Assembly: GCA_002714165.1 (NCBI GenBank)
Contig: PAWT01000012.1
Coordinates: 11,367-16,519 of the forward strand
Length of the DNA stretch: 5,153 nucleotides
Source of the DNA: Acidobacteriota bacterium
Lineage (GTDB): Bacteria; Acidobacteriota; Vicinamibacteria; Vicinamibacterales; UBA823
Direction of reading: 5' to 3'
Positions 1 through 5,153 of this stretch are shown in pieces. The notes below the pieces were generated by a model. The model had not been told where the DNA came from and made no database searches. It was given only the letters and a program-made list of their open reading frames with translations. A program made the position numbers and the translations under genes. Each line of letters begins with the position of its first letter. Position 1 is the stretch's first letter.

Positions 1-567
1 GATCCCTTCTTTGATGTTGAGGCTGAAACAAGTGTGCGAGTGCCGGGTCAGATTTATCGTGTGATTTTTCATGCCGCTGGTACAGCTGAACGATTTGTTC
101 CCGACCTCACTTCGGATCCACCGCTACCGGCGATCGACATTCTTGCCTTGTTGCTTGGTAGTGTCCACGATCCTGCCGAGGGTGAGCTCAGGGCGATTCG
201 TACTGGAACCGAGACTGATCGACAGTTGCTGCAGGCGCGGGCGGCACAACTACTAACGAATCCGATCTCGTCAGGCTTTGGTCAAGTGGTTGAGGAGTCG
301 TTCGGTGTTGATAGTTTCCAGATTGGGTCGTCGCTGAGCGATGCGACCTCGAGACAAACGGCCGAGTTAAGGCCAACAGCGAGGCTAACTATTGGCAAGC
401 GCGTTTCTGACCGGGCATATCTAACTTTGTCTCGTGCCCTGACGGGTGGAGAGCGCGATTTACTTATTTTGCTAGAGTACGACCAGAGCGACCGGCTTTC
501 TTGGGTGCTATCCCAAAATGAAGACCGTACTTACGCAATTGACTTTCGTGTGCGTCACGCCTTCTAG
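1..567 (+). CDS. tamB: TamB (DUF490) family translocation/assembly protein, C-terminal part only
   Basis: The open frame runs in from the window's first base, so the gene starts upstream; 188 C-terminal residues are visible. A GTG at base 34 would open the same frame but lies inside conserved sequence, so I do not take it as the start. The recognisable TamB tail includes the stretch LTSDPPLPAIDILALLLG (about residues 37-54), a middle part with LLTNPISSGFGQVVEESFG, and the closing beta-strand block with ARLTIGKRVSDRAYLTLSR, LLEYDQSDRLSW and a final DFRVRHAF. Known for the family: TamB is anchored in the inner membrane, spans the periplasm as a long beta-taco, and its C-terminal domain works with an Omp85 partner (TamA or BamA); AsmA-like relatives are linked to lipid transport. 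The next gene encodes just such an Omp85 protein and abuts directly, which supports the call. The stop is TAG at 565-567. Confidence 0.9.
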   Translation, partial: DPFFDVEAETSVRVPGQIYRVIFHAAGTAERFVPDLTSDPPLPAIDILALLLGSVHDPAEGELRAIRTGTETDRQLLQARAAQLLTNPISSGFGQVVEESFGVDSFQIGSSLSDATSRQTAELRPTARLTIGKRVSDRAYLTLSRALTGGERDLLILLEYDQSDRLSWVLSQNEDRTYAIDFRVRHAF

Positions 568-570
568 ATG
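565..570 (+). promoter_or_regulatory. Stop-start junction TAGATG (translational coupling site)
   Basis: The tamB stop TAG is followed immediately by the ATG of the Omp85 gene. The 20 bases before this ATG contain no purine-rich Shine-Dalgarno sequence, so ribosomes finishing tamB probably re-initiate here. This would tie the amounts of the two proteins together. The coupling is inferred from spacing only. Confidence 0.5.
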
Positions 571-3540
571 AACCCACTTAACCACTCGTCGTGCGCCGAG
601 GGCCGGAAGTTGTGGTTTGCGGTGCGTCACTTAGCCAGTTTGGTTTTGGCGGGTTGGGTCACTTGTGTCTCTTTAGGTGCGGTGGTAGATGTCAGTAGCT
701 ACCTGGGGCTCCCAATTGTTGATGTGAAACTCGACTTCGGGGGTGCAGTGCCAGCTCCTGGGAGTGAAGAGCTAATTGTTACAAGCGTTGGGACACCGTT
801 ATCGATGACCGACGTTCGCGAGAGCATCTGGCACCTCTTTAGCCTAGGCTACTACAGCGATATCCGCGTGGATGCAAATCTACGGGATGGAGGCGTTGTA
901 CTGCTCTATAAACTGACTCCAATTAAGATCGTTGATCGGTTCGCATTCCTGGGAAACTTAGGATTGTCTCGTGGCGATCTCCGTGAGGCGATTGACGAAC
1001 GCTATGGCGAGCGGCCTCAACTCGGCGAGGTAGACGATATCGTAGGGTTTCTGCGTGAGCTATACCGCAACCAGGGATACTTAAGCACAAGTATCGTAAG
1101 CTCGCCGGTCGACCGAGGTGGTGGTCTAACGACACTGACTATAGAAGTTGCTGCCGGCGAGCAGGCTCGTCTTGCGACACTTGTTCTTAGTGGTCAAGTG
1201 CTCGAAGAAGAGGCGAATATTTTTCGACGACTCGACCTTCGAATCGGTGGACATCTCGATCGCGAAGCGCTGGAACAGCATCTGAACGATTACGTTAATA
1301 ATCTGAAACAAGATGGGTACTTTGAAGCTGTGGCTGACCACGTTGTGGAGGCCAGGCCCGGTGGACTTCAACTCGATCTTACTTTGACGGTAAATGCGGG
1401 GCCCCGTGTAATAGTCGAGTTTAAGGGCGACTCACTACCGGCTGAGATTCAGGGTGCCCTTGTAACAATAGACCGTGAGAGCTCGGTTGATGAGGATTTA
1501 TTAGAGGACTCCAATCGTCGACTCCTGGACTATCTTCGGCAGCGTGGCTTCCGACGAGCAATAACCGACTACACTCGAACCGGCGATGATCAGGAACTGA
1601 AGATTGTTTACCACGTCGACCGCGGGCCAGTTGTACGCGTTGGTGGTATTGAGATCGAGGGCCATCAATTGTTCCCGCGTGCTGTATTTCAGGACAGGCT
1701 TGGGGTCGTCGTTGGTGATCCGTTCGTGGAGGCGACTTTTGATGAGAGGGTCACCGCGATACTTGCTACTTATCGGGAAGCCGGCTATCCGAACGCCAAT
1801 ATAACAACGGAGGTTGTAGAAGAATCCAGTCCTTTGGGTCCTATTGTGTATCTTCGACTCACAGTGACCGAAGGGCTTCGTGTGGTCATTGGTTCCATCG
1901 AAATCGAGGGCGCACCAAATTCTGTCGTTCCAGATCTCCAGACGGCAATAGCGGCACGCCCCGGTGCAGTCTATGAGCGAGCCGTTGCGTTGGCGGACCG
2001 AGACACGATTCTACAGCGGTTGCTTAGCCTGGGCTATGAGACTGCGAGCGTGCGCGTAGACGCCTCTTTTGACCCCGGTACCCGCCAAGCCCACCTTACT
2101 CACGTTGTTGAAGCCGGACCGCAGATTCTCGTCGATCACGTCTTAATTACTGGGCAGTTCCAGGTTAGCACCGCAACAATCCGTCGAGAAATAACACTGG
2201 TGCCTGGTCAACCGCTGAGCCAGGATCGACTTACTGAAAGCCGTCGGCGCTTGGGAGCGCTTGGATTATTCCGCAGGATTAGGATTACTGAAATTAGCCA
2301 TAGTAGTGATACCAGACGCGATGTTCTGGTGGCAGTCGAGGAGGTGCCGGCGATAACACTCGGTTACGGTGGCGGGTTCGAAGCTGGGACTAGACTACGT
2401 CGGGGGCGCGGAGAAAGTGGTGCTGCAGTTGAGCAAGTCGAGTTTGCTCCGAGAGGCTTTTTTGAGATCGGCCGAAGAAATCTGTGGGGCAAGAACCGCT
2501 CAGTTAACTTATTTACGCGAGTGAGTCTCCGGCCAGCTGACGATCAGGTGGTTAATGATAATTCGAGCAACTTTGGATTCAACGAATATAGGGTGTTGGC
2601 CACATTTCGCGAACCGCGCGTTTTTAATTCGGCTGGAGAATTATTGTTCTCGGCTTTCATTGAACAATCGATTCGATCGAGTTTCAATCTCAAACAGCGT
2701 GGTGTGCGCGTTGAGTGGCGAAGGCCTCTTGGCTCAACCACAATCTTCACTGGTGGCTATACGTTTAACCGAGACCAGTTATTTGACGAGCGCTTCAATA
2801 CGGAGGAAGAGCGTCTCATCGACAGGTTGTTTCCCGGGATTGCACTATCGACGTTTTCAGGGGCGTTCATTCGGGATAGCCGTGACGACCCATTCGATCC
2901 AACGCGTGGCCAACTCTTGAGCGTTGACACAGGATTGGCTGGCCGGGCGATAGGCTCTGAGGTTGGGTTTGCGAAGACGCTAATGCAGGGGTTTTTTTAC
3001 CGGCGTTTACCCGGGACATCTTCAGTGGTCTTTGCCTCTGGGCTCCGGGTTGGGTTGGCCACTGGTTTTTCGAGGGCAGTCAAGATCATCGATAAAAATG
3101 GGAATCCAGTTTTAGCAGCAGACGGTCAATCAGTTGAAACCGTTATACGTGATCTCCCTGCGAGCGAGCGGTTTTTCGCTGGCGGTTCAACGACGGTTCG
3201 GGGTTTCGCCCTCGACCGTTTGGGTGATGGCTCAACGATTGACCGGGACGGGTTTCCCCAAGGTGGGAATAGTCTAATCATCTTCAATAACGAACTCCGG
3301 TTCCCGATTTGGGAGAGTCTGGGAGCTGTTGCGTTCCTTGACGTAGGTAATGTGTTTAAGACAGTCGAACGAATGACGTTTGGTGGTCTTCGTGGAGGTG
3401 CCGGTTTTGGTTTGCGTTACCGGTCACCCATCGGGCCTATCCGGGTTGACCTTGGATTTAAACTCGACCAGCGCGATTTCGGTAGTGGAGTCCTGGAAAG
3501 TTTGACGGCTCTTCATGTGAGTATCGGACAGGCGTTCTAA
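568..3540 (+). CDS. bamA: Omp85 outer-membrane assembly factor, BamA/TamA family, seven POTRA repeats
   Basis: This 990-residue protein would insert beta-barrel proteins into the outer membrane. It has a signal-peptide-like start (basic residues 13-20, hydrophobic about 22-40). Seven POTRA-like repeats follow at roughly residues 48-117, 118-196, 197-278, 279-353, 354-436, 437-517 and 518-594, each ending in an extended strand and many containing a helix-G-[YF] turn (SLGYY, NQGYL, QDGYF, RQRGF, EAGYP, SLGYE, ALGLF). The barrel spans about 595-990. Hallmarks are RRNLWGKNRS (636-645), RDSRDDPFDPTRG (769-781), the loop-6 VRGF (877-880) within GGSTTVRGF, DVGNVF (925-930), SPIGPIRVDLGF (953-964), and a terminal strand ending in Phe990 that fits the OMP beta-signal. 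The start ATG touches the tamB stop and no Shine-Dalgarno is evident, suggesting coupling. TamA normally has three POTRAs, so length and repeat count favour a BamA-type name despite the TamB neighbour. The family call is firm; bamA versus tamA is not. Confidence 0.92.
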   Translation: MNPLNHSSCAEGRKLWFAVRHLASLVLAGWVTCVSLGAVVDVSSYLGLPIVDVKLDFGGAVPAPGSEELIVTSVGTPLSMTDVRESIWHLFSLGYYSDIRVDANLRDGGVVLLYKLTPIKIVDRFAFLGNLGLSRGDLREAIDERYGERPQLGEVDDIVGFLRELYRNQGYLSTSIVSSPVDRGGGLTTLTIEVAAGEQARLATLVLSGQVLEEEANIFRRLDLRIGGHLDREALEQHLNDYVNNLKQDGYFEAVADHVVEARPGGLQLDLTLTVNAGPRVIVEFKGDSLPAEIQGALVTIDRESSVDEDLLEDSNRRLLDYLRQRGFRRAITDYTRTGDDQELKIVYHVDRGPVVRVGGIEIEGHQLFPRAVFQDRLGVVVGDPFVEATFDERVTAILATYREAGYPNANITTEVVEESSPLGPIVYLRLTVTEGLRVVIGSIEIEGAPNSVVPDLQTAIAARPGAVYERAVALADRDTILQRLLSLGYETASVRVDASFDPGTRQAHLTHVVEAGPQILVDHVLITGQFQVSTATIRREITLVPGQPLSQDRLTESRRRLGALGLFRRIRITEISHSSDTRRDVLVAVEEVPAITLGYGGGFEAGTRLRRGRGESGAAVEQVEFAPRGFFEIGRRNLWGKNRSVNLFTRVSLRPADDQVVNDNSSNFGFNEYRVLATFREPRVFNSAGELLFSAFIEQSIRSSFNLKQRGVRVEWRRPLGSTTIFTGGYTFNRDQLFDERFNTEEERLIDRLFPGIALSTFSGAFIRDSRDDPFDPTRGQLLSVDTGLAGRAIGSEVGFAKTLMQGFFYRRLPGTSSVVFASGLRVGLATGFSRAVKIIDKNGNPVLAADGQSVETVIRDLPASERFFAGGSTTVRGFALDRLGDGSTIDRDGFPQGGNSLIIFNNELRFPIWESLGAVAFLDVGNVFKTVERMTFGGLRGGAGFGLRYRSPIGPIRVDLGFKLDQRDFGSGVLESLTALHVSIGQAF

Positions 3541-3542
3541 AT

Positions 3543-4193
3543 ATGAATTACAAAGGCTTGCGGCGATTTCACGCGGTGTGTCGGTTTACTGTGTTCATAT
3601 GGGTCGCTTCCGCCATCATGTTGCATGCGCGAACCGACATTATTGATCGGGTGGTTGCAGTGGTTGGCAGTGACGTCATCATGCTATCCGATGTGCGGAC
3701 CGTCACTACGTTTGGTTTGATACCAGATGCCCGCAATGAAACCGATGTGCTCACGCGGTTGATCGATCGAGCTTTAATTCTTGCAGAAGTCAACCGGTTT
3801 ATTGTTCCCGAACCAGGAGTCGGTGTTATTGAGGCCAAGCTCGACGACTTGCGCAGTAGCTTCCAGACGCCCGAGGCGTTTCTGCACGCACTTGCAGAGG
3901 TTGGTATGACCGAGACAGCCTTAGCGCGCGTACTGCTTAAGGGTTGGCGGGTCGAGAACTATCTTGAACAGCGATTCGGATCGATGGTCCAACCAACAGA
4001 GGCTGAATTGGCACAGTACTATCGCGGGCAGATAAACCATTATTCGGTAGGCGGGGAGAGACAGCCCTTCGATCGGATTCGTGATCAGGTGCGGCGTGAT
4101 TTGCAGGAGGAACGTCAAGGAGCGCTCATTGCCGATTGGATCACGAGGCTGTATCTCCGTGTAAAGGTGACCCGTCTGGACCAGGAGGGGTAG
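3543..4193 (+). CDS. SurA-like periplasmic chaperone lacking a parvulin PPIase domain
   Basis: This 216-residue secreted protein has an RR-containing n-region, a hydrophobic stretch at about 15-27 (FTVFIWVASAIML) and a plausible signal peptidase site after LHA (residue 29). The mature start, DIIDRVVAVVGSDVIMLSDV, is the typical SurA N-terminal strand and turn. Helical segments follow: LIDRALILAEVNRF (73-86), the EAFLHALAEVGMTETAL region (111-127) and the WRVENYLEQRFG region (135-146). TEAELAQYY (152-160) normally leads into the first parvulin domain, but here only about 15 residues pass before a C-terminal SurA-type helix with FDRIRDQVRRDLQEER and ADWITRLYLRVKV. The protein therefore looks like the SurA chaperone core without PPIase domains. 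SurA's known role is to carry unfolded outer-membrane proteins to BamA. ATG follows the upstream TAA by two bases, so the gene is probably coupled to the Omp85 gene. A strong Shine-Dalgarno is not visible. Other SurA_N-type proteins of unknown role are the main alternative. Confidence 0.82.
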   Translation: MNYKGLRRFHAVCRFTVFIWVASAIMLHARTDIIDRVVAVVGSDVIMLSDVRTVTTFGLIPDARNETDVLTRLIDRALILAEVNRFIVPEPGVGVIEAKLDDLRSSFQTPEAFLHALAEVGMTETALARVLLKGWRVENYLEQRFGSMVQPTEAELAQYYRGQINHYSVGGERQPFDRIRDQVRRDLQEERQGALIADWITRLYLRVKVTRLDQEG

Positions 4194-4201
4194 GAACTAC
4201 T

Positions 4202-5059
4202 TCACTGCGATAAGTGTCGCACGATCTCCAGTACGTTGAAGCCAGCATGACTCACTATCGGTGCGATAACACTTCTTCTTGAAAGAAACACGACGCCCCA
4301 CACCACACCGAGCATCGTGGTGACAAGGGCTGCGTCCCATCCCTGTATTAGATGGCCTGCTCCGAACACGACACTGAAGACCACGAGTCCGACCGGTGCT
4401 CCACCTAGGTGTTCTTCGAACCGGTGAAGGATGAAGGCTCGTTGAACTTCTTCGCGTACGCCTCCGGCGACAATCGCCACCAACCCGAAGATAATGGCGT
4501 CGCGAGGTGATTGCAAGAGCGACTCGAGCGGATTTTCTTCTACGTTATGGAGCCACGGTACAAAGTTTTGGACGAGAGTCAGAGTTAGGAGTACGAACAA
4601 GACCACGCCAGGAACGAGTAGTACGCCGAGACGGACTTCGCGTCCGATCGACCGACTTCCAAGAAAGATCCTACGTGCCGATTCATTGTGGCAACGAAGA
4701 AACCATAGGATCAACGTTATCAATACTGCTGTGTCCACGAGCGAGAGTGTAGCGATGTAGAGTAACGACAGTCGTCCATCGCTTAGTAACGGGCGTAGGC
4801 CGATCCACGCGAGCAGTTGAATCAACATCAGCTGTGTGGGGAAATCGGAACAGAGCACCACCTCGCCGAAAGCCCTGATGCGTGTTTTCAAACCTTTGCG
4901 TTGTTGGTTGAGTGACTGAGGGGTATTGGGCACAGATGGGTCAACTGCGGATGGTGGGTCGACGGATGAATCGATCTCATCTAAGTGCACGGTCTGACTG
5001 TACCAGTCCTTGACCGGCCAGGGAAGAACCGTGACGGTGCTTGTACATCTGGATTGCAA
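4202..5059 (-). CDS. CPBP family intramembrane metalloprotease (CAAX-like, Abi family)
   Basis: The 285-residue frame has about seven hydrophobic segments (roughly 77-92, 98-121, 143-167, 188-200, 221-237, 243-259, 263-280). All three CPBP motifs are intact: EExxxR as EEVQR (E203, E204, R207), FxxxH as FGAGH (F232, H236), and HxxxN as HAGFN (H271, N275). These form the membrane-embedded glutamate/histidine active site known from CAAX prenyl protease Rce1. Bacterial members have varied or unknown substrates, so no specific role is claimed. The start is uncertain: TTG at 5059 is the most upstream in-frame start codon after an in-frame TAA at 5083-5081, but it lacks a clear ribosome site. GTG at 4990 (262 residues) or TTG at 4891 are possible, and residues 24-60 are a hydrophilic, Ser/Pro/Asp-rich tail. 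The gene converges on the SurA-like gene with 8 bases between stops and is likely transcribed alone. Confidence 0.88.
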   Translation of the reverse strand: MQSRCTSTVTVLPWPVKDWYSQTVHLDEIDSSVDPPSAVDPSVPNTPQSLNQQRKGLKTRIRAFGEVVLCSDFPTQLMLIQLLAWIGLRPLLSDGRLSLLYIATLSLVDTAVLITLILWFLRCHNESARRIFLGSRSIGREVRLGVLLVPGVVLFVLLTLTLVQNFVPWLHNVEENPLESLLQSPRDAIIFGLVAIVAGGVREEVQRAFILHRFEEHLGGAPVGLVVFSVVFGAGHLIQGWDAALVTTMLGVVWGVVFLSRRSVIAPIVSHAGFNVLEIVRHLSQ

Positions 5060-5114
5060 GCATTCAGGATTAGGCCAGTTTTATCAACATCTTGCGTTTG
5101 ACCTAAATGTTTAC

Positions 5115-5143
5115 GCTATATCTTGTAGTTTGAGGCTTGACAA
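5115..5143 (-). promoter_or_regulatory. Candidate sigma-70-type promoter for the CPBP protease gene
   Basis: Read on the minus strand, TTGTCA (5143-5138, five of six matches to TTGACA) is followed after exactly 17 bases by TATAGC (5120-5115, four of six matches to TATAAT). Transcription would begin near 5108, giving a leader of about 50 bases to the TTG start at 5059, or about 120 bases to the GTG at 4990. It is in the right place and orientation for the only minus-strand gene. Short matches of this kind arise by chance, so confidence is moderate. Confidence 0.4.
5137..5142 (+). promoter_or_regulatory. Possible -35 element (TTGACA) of a divergent promoter
   Basis: A perfect TTGACA reads rightward, and only 11 bases remain before the window ends, so no -10 box can be checked. 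It overlaps by five bases the -35 box of the candidate leftward promoter, as would occur in a compact divergent promoter pair. The call depends on what follows beyond base 5153. Confidence 0.2.
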
Positions 5144-5153
5144 ACCGATAATC

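Larger units (their letters stand above)
1..4193 (+). other. Probable operon: tamB - Omp85 - SurA-like
   Basis: Three plus-strand genes follow each other with gaps of 0 and 2 bases and all belong to families acting in outer-membrane protein assembly. There is no room for an internal promoter or terminator between them outside coding sequence. The operon's promoter and any earlier genes lie upstream of base 1. The string ends at the TAG at 4191-4193, beyond which a gene comes from the opposite strand. Co-transcription is inferred from spacing and shared function. Confidence 0.75.

Noticed and set aside
1..4. GATC at the very first bases, hinting at a clone end
   Set aside because: A four-base match is not evidence of a cloning junction; the tamB frame simply continues upstream.
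652..666. Possible lipoprotein signal (Cys33 after WVT) in the Omp85 protein
   Set aside because: A lipobox needs a small residue such as Ala, Gly or Ser just before Cys; Thr there and Trp at -3 do not fit, and Omp85 barrels are normally not lipoproteins.
2555..2920. A 121-codon plus-strand frame inside the Omp85 gene
   Set aside because: It lies wholly within the well-conserved barrel-coding part in another frame and has no domain or ribosome site.
3569..3838. An 89-codon minus-strand frame opposite the SurA-like gene
   Set aside because: Its Thr/Ser/Arg-rich product is typical of the reverse strand of a coding region; the plus frame carries clear SurA motifs.
4206..4221. Inverted repeat TGCGA / TCGCA with a 6-base loop near the convergent stops, as a possible terminator
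   Set aside because: The stem is only 5 bp, cannot be extended, has no T-run on either strand, and lies within the last codons of the protease gene.
4494..4760. Plus-strand open frames of 81-88 codons opposite the protease gene
   Set aside because: They are antisense to a gene with intact catalytic motifs, resemble no family I know, and have the Arg/Ser-rich look of shadow frames.
5128..5145. GTTTG/CAAAC inverted repeat as an operator
   Set aside because: Five-base arms around an 8-base spacer are at chance level, and no regulator is seen nearby; kept only as a remark in the promoter finding.

Overview
The window holds four protein-coding genes on about 98% of its length. They read as chromosomal envelope-biogenesis genes of a diderm (Gram-negative-type) bacterium. 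I see no mobile element, CRISPR array, RNA gene or phage gene. The style of the proteins (a TamB tail followed by a many-POTRA Omp85 protein ending in Phe, a SurA-type protein without a PPIase domain, and a CPBP protease with GGVREEVQRAF and SHAGFN motifs) resembles what I remember from Acidobacteriota, particularly Vicinamibacteria-like genomes. That placement is from memory and is tentative; no search was run.

Bases 1-4193, plus strand, form one very tight gene string. First comes the 3' end of a tamB gene whose start lies upstream of the window. It is followed, with zero intervening bases, by a 990-residue Omp85/BamA-family outer-membrane protein with what I count as seven POTRA repeats. 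After two more bases comes a 216-residue secreted SurA-like chaperone. The spacing implies one transcript with translational coupling; its promoter is outside the window.

The three products fit one route. Nascent outer-membrane proteins would be held in the periplasm by the SurA-like protein, TamB would bridge the periplasm, and the Omp85 barrel would insert substrates into the outer membrane. This cooperation is inferred from families and gene order, not shown by the sequence.

Bases 4202-5059, minus strand, encode a multi-pass CPBP (CAAX-like) intramembrane protease that converges on the SurA-like gene with only 8 bases between stop codons. The last 94 bases (5060-5153) are non-coding. They hold a plausible sigma-70-type promoter for the protease gene and a perfect TTGACA on the opposite strand that may belong to a divergent gene beyond the window.

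I did not find a clearly new system. The points most worth following are the seven-POTRA architecture, the TamB-Omp85-SurA-like linkage, and the missing PPIase domain.
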